In this document: positions 1-9,633 of the stretch, piece by piece | How positions within the stretch are numbered: position 1 is the first letter of the stretch | Layout: every line of letters begins with the position of its first letter | Assembly (NCBI GenBank): GCA_011390345.1 | Contig: JAABSP010000004.1 | Location: forward strand, 1 to 64,000 | DNA length: 64,000 nt | Reading direction: 5' to 3' | Source: Desulfobacteraceae bacterium | Lineage (GTDB): Bacteria > Desulfobacterota > Desulfobacteria > Desulfobacterales > JAABSP01 | Program-made: the position numbers and the translations under genes | Notes under the pieces: model-generated | Database searches by the model: none | Seen by the model: only the letters and a program-made list of their open reading frames with translations | Told to the model about the DNA's origin: nothing

Positions 1-728
<728 letters not shown>

Positions 729-3629
729 CTATCTGCCTTCGATACAACGATCTGCGACCTCGATGGGATGCAGGATCGGTTTATGACTCAATTCCTCCAT
801 CTGCATCCGGCAGGTGGGGCAGTCGGTGACGCCGTACTCCGCATCGGAATCGTTCAGCTTTTCGATCATCGGCGTTCCGATGGCAAGACTCAGATCATAG
901 TGCTCGGAACAGAGCCCCCATGTCCCGGACATGCCGCAGCAGTGGGAGTGGAGATCCGTGGCCCTGACCCCGGGAAAAAGCTTCAGCATCTCCAAAGAGG
1001 CTTCGGGCCCCGGCTGAACCTTGAGGTGGCACGGGTTGTGATAGGCCAGACTCATCCGACAATTTTCAATTTTCAGCCGATCCTGATGCGCCAGCACCAG
1101 GCGGCTGATGTGGATGAGCTTCTCCCGAACCGTGCTGATTCGCTTTTGATCCAGGAGATAGCCCCACTCCTGCATCAGGGAGAGCCCGCAGGAGGAGCAG
1201 GTGACAACCAGATGATCGACCTTTTTGAGGGTTTCCCCCCATCGGCTGAGGTTCCGCAGCACCTTTGTCCGGGCTTCTCCGGCCATCCCCTTTGCGATCA
1301 TGGGAAGACCGCAGCAGCCCTGCTCCGGCAGATGGACAGTCATACCCATCCCATTCAATACCCGGATCGCGGCCTCGCCGATCTCGGGCCGGATATAGCC
1401 CGCGTAGCATCCGGAGAAATAGAGAACTTCAATCCTCTGCTTATCTTCAGGCAGCTCCTTTTCAATCTTTTCCGATCCTTTCCGATTTTCCGGAAGGTTC
1501 AGCGGCTTGACCCGTTCAAAAAGGGATTTCGGAGAAAATTGGGCCAGACTCCGTCGCTCCGATATTCCCAGCAGCCGGTCAGCAGCCTTCCGGGCAAATC
1601 GGTTTTCCATCACCGGCTTCAGGTATTGGGAGATCTTCCGGGTCGTTCTGCCGGCCAGCTCCGGATCGGAGAGCATCCGATCCCGAATCTTGACGCCGAA
1701 CCGCCGCGCATACCGCGCCTTTGCCTCCATTGCCAGCTTGGGGATATTGACATTGGAAGGGCACTCTTTGTAGCAACTGCCGCAGGCCACACACCGATCC
1801 ATCACCGATTTCAGCGCCTTTTCATAGAGCTGGGCATCATCGAGGCGGCCGCTGATCAGCCCTCGCAGCAGATTGGCTTTGGCCTTGGGCGCGGCCGTCT
1901 CATCCCGGGTGAACTTATAGACCGGGCACATCCTTGTGGCCGTCGTAACTGTGGTGCATTTGGAGCAGCCGTGGCACTTTTCGATCTCGCGGCAGAAATT
2001 TTCGGGCCATTGCAGCATGCACTCCCCTGGATCACGGTTTTCATATTCAGCCCCGTAGCGGAGATTGTGCATCATCGAATCGGGATCGCTTCCGATCTTG
2101 ATATCGGGATTGAACCGGAAATCGGGATCGAAGATCGTCTTCACCCGAACGAAAAGATCGTAGATCTCGGGATAGCGGTGCTCGATATAGGGCGTTCGGA
2201 GCCGTCCGTCTCCGTGCTCCCCGGAGACTGAGCCCTTCAACCCCGAAACCAGTTCATAGACCTCGTCTGCCAGGATTTTGAGTTTTGCAACATCCGCCTG
2301 ATCTTTGAGATCGAGCAGGGGCCGGGTGTGAAGAAGCCCCTTTGCGATGTGGCCGTAGGTGACGAAGTGGACAGAGTGGCGGGCCATGATCTCGTAAATC
2401 CCCCTGAAATAGGGAACCAGACTCTCCGGGGGGACGGCAGCGTCTTCGATCAGGGCAAGGATTTTCTTCTGCCCCTTCAATTTATAGAGAATGGGAACTG
2501 CGGCCCTGCGAACTGCCCAGAACCGCGCCTTTTCCCCGGGGGTAAGGGCAAGATGAGTCTGTTGCGTCAATCCTTCCCTTGAAAGAAGCGCCTGAACGGA
2601 TCTTGCCTGCTCAACCGGAATATCAGGCTCGGCCCCGTCGAATTCCACAAGGATCACATTGTCGATCCCCGCGGGAATCTCCGCTGCCAGCCTCGGATCA
2701 TTCTCCCTTGCCAGGTCGAGCAGAGACCGATCCATGATCTCGATGCCCGACGGCCCCATGGGCAGGATCTTTCCCACAGCGGTTGCCGAAGCGATGATGT
2801 CATCGAAGAAGGCCACCACCAGGCTGTCATATTTCGGCTTCTCGATCAACTGGAAGGTCAGGCGCGTGACCACGCCCAGGGTTCCTTCCGCGCCGGCAAA
2901 GAGGCGCCGCAGATCGAGCCGCCCCTTCTGCACCATTCCCCGGAGATTGTATCCGGCCACATTGTAGCGCACCGGGGGATAGGCCCTTTCGATTTGATCC
3001 CGATTCTCGGAATAAAGATCGTAGAGTTCCTTCAATTCCGGAGACAGGGCTTCATAAGGCGTTCTTTCGATTTCCGAAAGTGTGACAATCTGCCCGTTGG
3101 AAAGCACGATTTCGGCATCGAGCACATAGTCGGCCACATTGCCGTATTTCACCGAATGCGCCCCGCTCGCGTTGGTCCCGAACATCCCGCCGAAGGAGGC
3201 ATATTCGCCGCTGGAGGGGTCAGGGGGAAAGAAGAGCCCCGTATCCCAAAGCCGCTCCTCCAGTTCGCCGAAGCGGTATCCCGGCTGGCAGGTGAACGTC
3301 TTGTTCTCTTCATCCAGATGAACCAGGCGGTTCATGTATTTGGTAAAGTCGATGATGATGCCGGGCCCGACTGCCGACCCGCAGAGGCCGCTGCCCGAGC
3401 CTCGGGGATGGATGGAAAGATCATTTGGTCCGGCAAACTCAACCGTTTTGACCACATCATCCGTCGATTTCGGATAGACGACAGCCGCCGGCTCTATTTC
3501 GAAGATGCTGCCGTCGGTGGAGAGCATCTGGCCCCAGAGATGGTCGGCATGGACTTGGCCGCGGATCTGGCTGGCCAGTTCATCAAAGCTTGGCCGCGGA
3601 TTGGAGGAGCATTGGCAGGCTTTTGTCAT
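729..3629 (-). CDS. FAD-linked oxidase with C-terminal Fe-S and CCG domains (D-lactate/glycolate dehydrogenase type)
   Basis: A 966-aa fusion. Residues about 30-220 form a PCMH-type FAD-binding domain (HPRGSGSGLCGSAVGPGIIID) and about 230-510 the FAD-oxidase C domain. These are followed by two ferredoxin-type clusters (CHGCSKCTTV and CVACGSCYKECPSN) and two cysteine-rich CCG domains (GCYAGY..GCCGLPM and CHLKVQ..HCCGMSGTWG), as in YdiJ and Dld-II proteins. The family oxidises 2-hydroxyacids such as D-lactate or glycolate at FAD and passes electrons through Fe-S clusters to a membrane or cytoplasmic acceptor. In lactate-oxidising sulfate reducers such proteins often act as lactate dehydrogenases, but no lactate permease or LldEFG genes are present here, so the substrate is not settled. 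It leads an apparent operon with the oxidoreductase at 1-683. Confidence 0.88.
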   Translation of the reverse strand: MTKACQCSSNPRPSFDELASQIRGQVHADHLWGQMLSTDGSIFEIEPAAVVYPKSTDDVVKTVEFAGPNDLSIHPRGSGSGLCGSAVGPGIIIDFTKYMNRLVHLDEENKTFTCQPGYRFGELEERLWDTGLFFPPDPSSGEYASFGGMFGTNASGAHSVKYGNVADYVLDAEIVLSNGQIVTLSEIERTPYEALSPELKELYDLYSENRDQIERAYPPVRYNVAGYNLRGMVQKGRLDLRRLFAGAEGTLGVVTRLTFQLIEKPKYDSLVVAFFDDIIASATAVGKILPMGPSGIEIMDRSLLDLARENDPRLAAEIPAGIDNVILVEFDGAEPDIPVEQARSVQALLSREGLTQQTHLALTPGEKARFWAVRRAAVPILYKLKGQKKILALIEDAAVPPESLVPYFRGIYEIMARHSVHFVTYGHIAKGLLHTRPLLDLKDQADVAKLKILADEVYELVSGLKGSVSGEHGDGRLRTPYIEHRYPEIYDLFVRVKTIFDPDFRFNPDIKIGSDPDSMMHNLRYGAEYENRDPGECMLQWPENFCREIEKCHGCSKCTTVTTATRMCPVYKFTRDETAAPKAKANLLRGLISGRLDDAQLYEKALKSVMDRCVACGSCYKECPSNVNIPKLAMEAKARYARRFGVKIRDRMLSDPELAGRTTRKISQYLKPVMENRFARKAADRLLGISERRSLAQFSPKSLFERVKPLNLPENRKGSEKIEKELPEDKQRIEVLYFSGCYAGYIRPEIGEAAIRVLNGMGMTVHLPEQGCCGLPMIAKGMAGEARTKVLRNLSRWGETLKKVDHLVVTCSSCGLSLMQEWGYLLDQKRISTVREKLIHISRLVLAHQDRLKIENCRMSLAYHNPCHLKVQPGPEASLEMLKLFPGVRATDLHSHCCGMSGTWGLCSEHYDLSLAIGTPMIEKLNDSDAEYGVTDCPTCRMQMEELSHKPILHPIEVADRCIEGR

Positions 3630-3705
3630 CCTTATTATTTTATCCTGTGGAAAAGATTCTGGAGGGCGCTAAGGAAATCGAAGCGGTTTCCAATGCCCGG
3701 ATCAA

Positions 3706-4881
3706 CTAATTCCACCTTCTCGGCGGCCGTTTGAAGATAACAGTAAACCGGCTCCGCAGGGTATCATCGATCAGATCCACCTCCACGTCGGCCTTTCGAC
3801 AGGCTTTCAGGATTCTGGGAATGCCGGTTCCCCTGCCGGTGTAACGGAAATCCGGGTCCCGCTCCAGCATGGAGAGAAGGATCGGATTTCGCTCGATATG
3901 GACTCCAAACCGGATGTTCTCCTGGGTGAGGGTGTTCGGCAGGGTTCCGGGGCTCGAGATTTCAAGCCTGTCGGTAAACATCTGGATGAAGATCGGCGAT
4001 GCAATGAAATAGTCCCGGTGGACAATGGCATTGGAAATGGCTTCATAGATGGCCGTCTCGGGAACCTCGATCTCACCGGGAATATTGAAATCCTCCCCCT
4101 TCTGGATCCGGTGAAGATTTCGGGTAATGAAGAAAGCCCCTTTTTGAAACTGATGGATCAATTGTCCCCCGATCTCCTCTTTGTCCCGAAAGCCTCCGGC
4201 CGAGACCTCTGTGCCGTCAAAATAGGTGGCACGGATCGAAAAATAGGGGCGGTACTGCTGGGGCGACTTGCCGAAGAGGAGCAGGCCCGCCAGGGTCAGA
4301 CCTTCTTCTCCCATCAGTTTCAGATTCTTCAACAGCTTCGGGATATCGATGCCGGCCCTTGCCACCTCTTCTGCATAATAGTGCTGATAATATTTTCCGA
4401 ATGCCTCCCGGTCCAATTCCTCAAGCCCCGCTTCGGTCTCCAGTTCATCGGCAAAAAGGTGTCTTGAAGACTGCATCAGACGGAAGAGTTCCTCCCGCGT
4501 AGCCCGGCGTTTGTCGGCTCCGTTTTTGACCCAGAACTGGCTCTTATTGACCGCGTAGGGCTTGTGCCGGCCTCTCGGCACCTCGATGGCCAGTACCCGT
4601 TGATCCCCATGCAGCAGAATATGGGTGCGCACAAAGAGCGGCGGGTCGATCTTTGCGGTGGTGGCATTGGAGATCCACTGGTTGAGCCCTTTTACCCTCT
4701 CCGAATCGATCCCCTTCACCTCTCCGCTGTCGGAAACGCCCACCAGGATGGTTCCGCCGTCGCTGTTGGCAAATGCACTGATCTCGACAGCAAGGTTGTC
4801 GATGCTCTGAAAACTCTCCTTGAACTGGTGTGCGGAATCCTCCCCTTTCAACAGAATCTCATTGAGTTGTGCATTATCCAT
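3706..4881 (-). CDS. AlbA_2 (Schlafen-type) domain ATP-binding protein, RecG-like transcriptional regulator family
   Basis: 391 aa. The N-terminal AlbA_2 domain (about 5-130) shows the usual signature HQFKESFQ, then AFANSDGGTILVGVSDSGEVKGI. The C-terminal half matches the HATPase_c_4 region (AISNAIVHRDYFIASPI, then DRLEISSPGTLP and YTGRGTGIPRI). Proteins of this design are annotated as putative transcriptional regulators or ATP-dependent helicase-related proteins, and some act in stress or defence; the biochemical role is unknown for most. The start lies 5 bp after the stop of the UbiB-like gene, so the two are probably translated from one message. Confidence 0.82.
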   Translation of the reverse strand: MDNAQLNEILLKGEDSAHQFKESFQSIDNLAVEISAFANSDGGTILVGVSDSGEVKGIDSERVKGLNQWISNATTAKIDPPLFVRTHILLHGDQRVLAIEVPRGRHKPYAVNKSQFWVKNGADKRRATREELFRLMQSSRHLFADELETEAGLEELDREAFGKYYQHYYAEEVARAGIDIPKLLKNLKLMGEEGLTLAGLLLFGKSPQQYRPYFSIRATYFDGTEVSAGGFRDKEEIGGQLIHQFQKGAFFITRNLHRIQKGEDFNIPGEIEVPETAIYEAISNAIVHRDYFIASPIFIQMFTDRLEISSPGTLPNTLTQENIRFGVHIERNPILLSMLERDPDFRYTGRGTGIPRILKACRKADVEVDLIDDTLRSRFTVIFKRPPRRWN

Positions 4882-4886
4882 GACGG

Positions 4887-6605
4887 CTATAGCTTTCCGG
4901 AGCGAATAATGGAAACAATCAGCCAGAGCCCCAGAATCGTGGCGATCACATAGCCGGAAACCCCGAGCAGTGCCGTGAGAGAAAGGCTTTGGGGTCCCAT
5001 GAAATAGAAGTAGAACTCCATCACCTTCTGGGAGGAGTTCAATATCAATGATGCGGCCATAATGGAGGCCGAGAGCACCAGCCCCACCGTGAACCGGTTG
5101 ACCCCTTTTTCGAACTGGTTCCGGAGATCCTCCATCCCGCTGTGGTTGAGGTTCATCCGGGTCTGGCCATTGGAGGCCTGCTGCAGGATGTCATGGAGAT
5201 ATTTGGGGGTCCGCTCCATGTAGCGCCGCAGGGTGCGCGCGTCCCGGCTCAGCTTGTTGAAGACCTTTCGCGCCTCGTATCCCCGCTGGATCAGCTTCTT
5301 TGCATAGGGCCGGGCCACCTCCAGCAGGCTCGCGTCGCTGCCCAGAATCTTGCCCAATCCCTCGGTCTGAATGAAAGTCTTGAAGAGCAGCATCAGGTTC
5401 CGGGGCATCCGTATGCGGTATTTCAGCACGAGCTGCATCACCTGATCATAGACATCCCGAACCGAGATGGTCTGTAAAGATCGCCCATAGAAGGGCTCGC
5501 TGATATCCATGAGATCCGTTCTAAAGGCTTCCAGATCCATGGTCCCCTCATCCAGCAGACCGATGTCCCAGAGCGCATCCATGACCATGTCGTAATCATG
5601 CTCGGCAAAGCCCAGAAAGATGTTCGCGATCCGGGTCATCATGGTCTCGTCCAGAAAGCCGGTGATGCCGAAATCGACCAGCCCCACCCTTCCGTTGTAC
5701 TTGACAATGGTGTTGCCGGGATGGGGGTCCGCGTGGAAATAGCCGAACTCCATGAGCTGCCGGGAGAAGGAGCGGAGCCCGATGAGCGCGATCTCCTTGG
5801 GGTCGATGCCGTTAGCCTTGATCTCCTCCACCTGATCCATCTTGATGCCCGCGATGAACTCCATCACCAGCACCGATTTAGTGGTGTATGCCCAATAGAC
5901 CTTGGGGATCTGGATCTCGTGGCTGTCCGCGAAGTAGTTGACGAACTTCTCGATGCTGCCGGCCTCGATCTGCATGTCGAGTTCTTTAAAAATTGTCCGC
6001 TCGAACTCGGCCACCAGATTGATGATGCCGAGTATCCGGGCCACCTCCGACATCCGCTCGAATTTCTCGCCGATATAATACATCAGCCGGATGTCCTCCC
6101 GGATCTTCTTCGCGATACCGGGTCGCACCACCTTGACCGCCACCTTCTCGCCGGTGAAAAGGGTGGCCCGATGCACCTGGGCAACCGATGCGGCCGCAAG
6201 CGCCTCTTCTGAAAACTGGGCAAAGATCGCAGACAAAGGGCGTCCGATGGCCGATTCGATCCCCATTTTGACCGCTTCGAAGGGGATGGGCGGAACACTG
6301 TCCTGAAGCTTTCGGAACTCTTCGATGTATTCCGGCGGGAACATGTCCGCGCGAACGCTCATGAGCTGGCCCAGCTTGATGAAACTTGGGCCCAGCTCTT
6401 CTAAAATCAGTCGGATGCGCCTCGGAGAGGGAAAGCCGGTCCTGACCAGGGAAAGCTTTTCCGCATGATCTTCGGCAAGCTTCCTCTCCTTTTTCGCAAA
6501 GAGCCGCTCCGCAAGATCCCCGTAGCCGTGGCGGACCAGCACCCTGGTAATCCCGCCGAACCGGCGCAGCCCCCGCACCCGAAAAACGCCTTTTGCCATG
6601 CCCAT
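4887..6605 (-). CDS. ubiB: ABC1/UbiB/AarF-family atypical kinase
   Basis: 572 aa, close to the length of UbiB proteins. It carries the family motifs LGPSFIKLGQLMSVRADMFPP, ALAAASVAQVHRATL (the alanine-rich loop that replaces the kinase P-loop), VAVKVVRPG (the lysine), MEFGYFHADPHPGNTIV (catalytic loop) and VGLVDFGITG (DFG). Two membrane segments close the chain (about 505-525 and 540-565). In aerobes UbiB supports ubiquinone synthesis; in this apparently anaerobic context it may serve menaquinone or another isoprenoid lipid, which is inference. An alternative ATG lies two codons downstream. It sits between a zinc-ribbon gene 15 bp upstream and the AlbA_2 gene 5 bp downstream. Confidence 0.9.
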   Translation of the reverse strand: MGMAKGVFRVRGLRRFGGITRVLVRHGYGDLAERLFAKKERKLAEDHAEKLSLVRTGFPSPRRIRLILEELGPSFIKLGQLMSVRADMFPPEYIEEFRKLQDSVPPIPFEAVKMGIESAIGRPLSAIFAQFSEEALAAASVAQVHRATLFTGEKVAVKVVRPGIAKKIREDIRLMYYIGEKFERMSEVARILGIINLVAEFERTIFKELDMQIEAGSIEKFVNYFADSHEIQIPKVYWAYTTKSVLVMEFIAGIKMDQVEEIKANGIDPKEIALIGLRSFSRQLMEFGYFHADPHPGNTIVKYNGRVGLVDFGITGFLDETMMTRIANIFLGFAEHDYDMVMDALWDIGLLDEGTMDLEAFRTDLMDISEPFYGRSLQTISVRDVYDQVMQLVLKYRIRMPRNLMLLFKTFIQTEGLGKILGSDASLLEVARPYAKKLIQRGYEARKVFNKLSRDARTLRRYMERTPKYLHDILQQASNGQTRMNLNHSGMEDLRNQFEKGVNRFTVGLVLSASIMAASLILNSSQKVMEFYFYFMGPQSLSLTALLGVSGYVIATILGLWLIVSIIRSGKL

Positions 6606-6620
6606 GCCCGTACTGCCTGC

Positions 6621-6872
6621 CTACTCAGGGCCCGCAGCCGATGGCGAAGGCTTGGTCTTCTCCCACTTTCTTTTAATCTCCTTGAGCTTGGATTCCTCTG
6701 CAACATACCGCTCCACATAACCGCACTCCCCGCAGACGTAGTTATCGAGGGCAGCCACGGAAGTGAGGCTCACAGGGATGGTATTGCTGCCGAAAGGCCC
6801 TGATTTGGGGAAGACTTCGGTTCCGATATAGACATCAAAAGACTGGCATTTGGGACATTTTCCGGTTTTCAT
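6621..6872 (-). CDS. Small zinc-ribbon protein
   Basis: 83 aa. Two CxxC knuckles (CPKC at 6-9 and CGEC at about 48-51) frame a short beta-rich domain, followed by a charged helix (EESKLKEIKRKWEKTK). Such short zinc ribbons occur widely without assigned function. A strong ribosome binding site (GAGGAGG) precedes the ATG. It is the first gene of the probable operon zinc ribbon - UbiB - AlbA_2, divergent from the XRE regulator gene. Confidence 0.78.
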   Translation of the reverse strand: MKTGKCPKCQSFDVYIGTEVFPKSGPFGSNTIPVSLTSVAALDNYVCGECGYVERYVAEESKLKEIKRKWEKTKPSPSAAGPE

Positions 6873-7010
6873 GGATGATCCTCCTCTTTGGATGAAAGAA
6901 CGCTTCCTTTCGTAAATGCGGCAAACAGTTAAAAGTATCCCCCAAAAGCCTCGGATCTGTCAATCGGGATCATGAAAAATCAAGGATATGGCGGATTGCA
7001 ATCGGAATTA

Positions 7011-7039
7011 TTGACAAGTAACCCATTATTAAGTTACAT
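7011..7039 (+). promoter_or_regulatory. Promoter and inverted repeat ahead of the XRE regulator gene
   Basis: A -35 box TTGACA (7011-7016) lies 17 bases from a fair -10 box TTACAT (7034-7039). Within the promoter, GTAAC (7018-7022) and GTTAC (7033-7037) form an inverted repeat with a 10-base spacer, placed where a repressor would block RNA polymerase. Autoregulation by the XRE protein is inferred. Confidence 0.6.
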
Positions 7040-7102
7040 TTGCGACATGGAAGGAGAGATCACCCCCGAACTGATTGCTACCTGAAAGATCGGTATGAGA
7101 AC

Positions 7103-7372
7103 ATGGATATCATCGAAAACGAGGATGACGAGCTGGTGGAAATCACCCGGAGCGACTGGTATCGAGATATTCGATCACAGATCACTCCCGGGGAGAACCT
7201 GCGCATCTACCGCAAGATGCACGGCCTCACCCAGGAGGCGCTGGGAAATAGGCTGGGCAATCTGACCCGCCAGAACATCTCGAACATGGAGCGGGGAAGC
7301 CGAGCCATCAGCAAGAGGGTTGCCAAAAAGCTCGCGGAGCAGTTCGATGTCTCCCTTGAAAAATTTTTGTGA
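7103..7372 (+). CDS. XRE-family helix-turn-helix regulator (HigA/antitoxin-like)
   Basis: 89 aa from the ATG at 7103. An acidic N-terminus (MDIIENEDDELVEI) leads to a helix-turn-helix of the Cro/C1 type: NLRIYRKMHGLTQEALGNRL, then LTRQNISNMERGSRAISKRVAKKLAEQFDV. The reading frame stays open back to a TTG at 7040, which would add 21 residues, but TTG 7040 abuts the -10 box and has no ribosome site. Such regulators often act as antitoxins, yet no toxin gene is adjacent. The last 110 bases are repeated at 24016-24125, so the 3' end appears to be a copy brought in by the inserted segment downstream; the native end would then be the distant copy. Confidence 0.8.
   Translation: MDIIENEDDELVEITRSDWYRDIRSQITPGENLRIYRKMHGLTQEALGNRLGNLTRQNISNMERGSRAISKRVAKKLAEQFDVSLEKFL
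7261..7370 (+). repeat. Left copy of 110-bp direct repeat (XRE gene 3' end)
   Basis: Identical to 24016-24125 except at 7354 and 7355 (108/110). It covers the C-terminal 36 codons of the XRE gene up to the first base of its stop codon; the stop is TGA here and TAA in the right copy. The match ends abruptly on both sides, so the two copies bracket the segment 7371-24015. Confidence 0.95.
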
Positions 7373-7380
7373 TGACGCAA

Positions 7381-7409
7381 TTGACTTATGGATATATTTA
7401 AGTCATAAT
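7381..7409 (+). promoter_or_regulatory. Promoter and palindromic operator for the VWA-ABC operon
   Basis: TTGACT (7381-7386), a 17-base spacer and CATAAT (7404-7409) form a good sigma-70 promoter. It is overlaid by a 7-bp inverted repeat, TGACTTA (7382-7388) and TAAGTCA (7399-7405), with a 10-base spacer like that of the repeat in the XRE promoter. The XRE protein is a natural candidate to bind it, but this is inference. Confidence 0.6.
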
Positions 7410-7472
7410 CATCCCCGCTGGGGTATGGATCATTCATCGTCAATACAGCTTGACTTGAAAGGAGATCTAAGC

Positions 7473-9566
7473 ATGATGCATCCAAAGAAAATGTGGTTGC
7501 CGTTCCTCTTGTTGGCTTTGTTTTCGTTTTTTTGCCTCCCCTCGGGTTTTGCCCAGGAGGAGAAACCAGAAAATCGTGTGCCGGTGAAGATTGAGGGAAA
7601 AAAGTTCCTGCCGTTGCGAGTTCTGGCTCGGCCCATGTCGAACATCTATAAAGAACGCGATGAAAACAGCGTCATCGTGGAAGAAAATGTTCCGGTCTTC
7701 CAGAATTATTTCGTCTATACCCGTCCGGATCACTCTATCTTGGACACCGAGGCCAAGGGATGGTATGAGGTGGGAAAAAATAACCGTGGGGATGTTCTGG
7801 GATGGATGAAGGCAGAAGACGTTATGGAATGGAAACAGACCATGTGTCTTTCTTACGAACACCCCATGGGGCGCAAGCCCGTTTTGATGTTCCGCGAAAT
7901 CGAGCCTCTGCGGGAAACGATCAACATGCCGCCGGAGGAACGGGAGAAAAAAGCCCTCGCCTTTTATGAGACGATCAAATCCCAAGAGATTCCTCCTGAT
8001 TTCCCAATCGTCTCCATGGAACCCGAAGCTGCTATTGACATCACCGAACAATTTTATCTTCTGCCTATTCTGGAACATACTGAAATCCAGATTCAGGGGC
8101 GGGAGGGGCGCTTGCTGAAGTTAGCCTCGGCGCCGAAAAGCGGTAGAGCGGCTGAACCGACTCCAGGTCCGGGGCCTGAACCACACCCGTTCAGGAATCC
8201 GGATACAGGCACCGGCGACCCCGCCCCTTTGAAAAAATTGAAGATGGATATCGTCTATGTGGTCGACATGACCGCGAGCATGCAGCCGTATATCGACGCC
8301 ACCCTCAAGACGATTCAGGAAATATCCCAGTCAATTACCGCTGACGCCGAGATCAAAAAAAGCGTCCGATTCGGACTCTGGGGATATCGGGATTCATTGG
8401 ATATTCCAGGCATTGAATTCGTCACTAAAAATTTCACCCCCCAGCTCCAGGAGGTGGATGAGTTCCAGAAGACCCTGGAAGAAGTCAAAGTGGTGAAAGT
8501 CGGCAGCCAGGGCTACGATGAAGACGTCTTCTCCGGTATGGACAAAGCCATGCGTGAGACGAAATGGACAGAGGAAGCCCTTCATTTTATCACCTTGCTG
8601 GGTGACGCCCCGGGACATGGGTCAGGGCACAAGTGGAATCTGTCAAAACAGAACGAAGAGACGTTGCGGGCATTTGCAGACGACAAAAAACTCTATATCT
8701 TCTCGGTTCACATCAAAGATAAGGACGCCAAAGGGTTCTGGGATACAGCGGAAACCCAGTTCCAAACCCTTTCCCAAAATAAGGGCATGCAGGGGAAACC
8801 CGGCTACTTTGGCGTGGATTCAAAAAACATGGATGCCTTTGCCATGGTATCCAATAAAATTGCCGAACAGTTAGTCGACCTCATGAAACAGGCCAAATCC
8901 GGATCTGTTGCCGCTCCTGCAGCAGCCCAGGCTTCCAGCACTTCTTTGCCGTCGAAGCCTTCTTCGGCTGAACCGGTTTCGGATTTTGTGCAAGAAGAGT
9001 CAAAAGTATCTGAAACAATAACAAATATTGGCTATGCCGCTCTGGTGGAGTGGATCGGCACTCAGAGAAAGGTGGAAGCGCCCAGGGACATCGTCGCCTG
9101 GGTGACGGACAAAGACCTGATCGACCCGGCCATTCAATCCCTGGATGTCCGGACCCTGGTGAACAAACGACAGTTGGATTCCCTGACCACGGTGCTCCAG
9201 AAGCTGTTGGAGGCCGGGAGCAAAGGATTGATGAGCGGCCAGAAGTTTTTTTCCGAGCTTCAATCGGTTTCAGGTCTTTCCGTGCGGGACATTGAAAAAA
9301 TCAAGATCGCCAAGACTTTCGCGGAAACCGGCCTGGTTCCGGAATTCCTCGATGGCCTGCCCTATCAGAGCCAGATCATGAGCATGAGCGACGATCTTTG
9401 GAACAGTTGGGGGCCCGACCAGCAGCAGACGTTTCTGGATAACCTCGATGCCAAGATTCAATACTATACCAATGTCCATGACACCCCCAAAGGGTGGGTG
9501 GCGTTGAACAAGGGCGATGATCCTGATGAACATGTCTACCCCTTGAGCCTGGATATGCTGCCGTAA
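7473..9566 (+). CDS. Secreted von Willebrand factor A domain protein
   Basis: 697 aa from the ATG at 7473, chosen for the preceding AAAGGAGA and because it gives a clean signal peptide (KKMWLPFLLLALFSFFCLPSGFA). Residues about 30-130 resemble an SH3-like segment. A VWA domain starts near 255: MDIVYVVDMTASMQPYIDAT carries a metal-site motif of DxTxS type (Asp265, Thr267, Ser269), and HFITLLGDAPGHGSGHKWNL carries the distal Asp. A C-terminal alpha-helical region of about 200 residues follows a Ser/Ala/Pro linker. VWA domains bind partner proteins through a divalent metal. It heads the plus operon with the ABC transporter, so a role as periplasmic partner or substrate receptor of that transporter is likely but not shown. 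Confidence 0.85.
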   Translation: MMHPKKMWLPFLLLALFSFFCLPSGFAQEEKPENRVPVKIEGKKFLPLRVLARPMSNIYKERDENSVIVEENVPVFQNYFVYTRPDHSILDTEAKGWYEVGKNNRGDVLGWMKAEDVMEWKQTMCLSYEHPMGRKPVLMFREIEPLRETINMPPEEREKKALAFYETIKSQEIPPDFPIVSMEPEAAIDITEQFYLLPILEHTEIQIQGREGRLLKLASAPKSGRAAEPTPGPGPEPHPFRNPDTGTGDPAPLKKLKMDIVYVVDMTASMQPYIDATLKTIQEISQSITADAEIKKSVRFGLWGYRDSLDIPGIEFVTKNFTPQLQEVDEFQKTLEEVKVVKVGSQGYDEDVFSGMDKAMRETKWTEEALHFITLLGDAPGHGSGHKWNLSKQNEETLRAFADDKKLYIFSVHIKDKDAKGFWDTAETQFQTLSQNKGMQGKPGYFGVDSKNMDAFAMVSNKIAEQLVDLMKQAKSGSVAAPAAAQASSTSLPSKPSSAEPVSDFVQEESKVSETITNIGYAALVEWIGTQRKVEAPRDIVAWVTDKDLIDPAIQSLDVRTLVNKRQLDSLTTVLQKLLEAGSKGLMSGQKFFSELQSVSGLSVRDIEKIKIAKTFAETGLVPEFLDGLPYQSQIMSMSDDLWNSWGPDQQQTFLDNLDAKIQYYTNVHDTPKGWVALNKGDDPDEHVYPLSLDMLP

Positions 9567-9576
9567 ACCATCTCGG

Positions 9577-9603
9577 AAGGGGGGCTTTGAGCCCCCCTTT
9601 TTT
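9577..9603 (+). terminator. Rho-independent terminator after the VWA gene
   Basis: A 10-bp perfect stem (AAGGGGGGCT / AGCCCCCCTT) with a TTG loop is followed by a run of T. It lies 10 bases after the VWA stop and 30 bases before the ABC ATPase, so it probably attenuates rather than separates the downstream genes, leaving VWA as the most abundant transcript. Confidence 0.85.
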
Positions 9604-9633
9604 CATTCACCGCGGCCGTAGGGGAACCAAGAC

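Noticed and set aside
7040-7372. HigBA-type toxin-antitoxin at the XRE gene
   Set aside because: No toxin frame on either side; 6873-7040 is promoter sequence and 7373 onward is the island.
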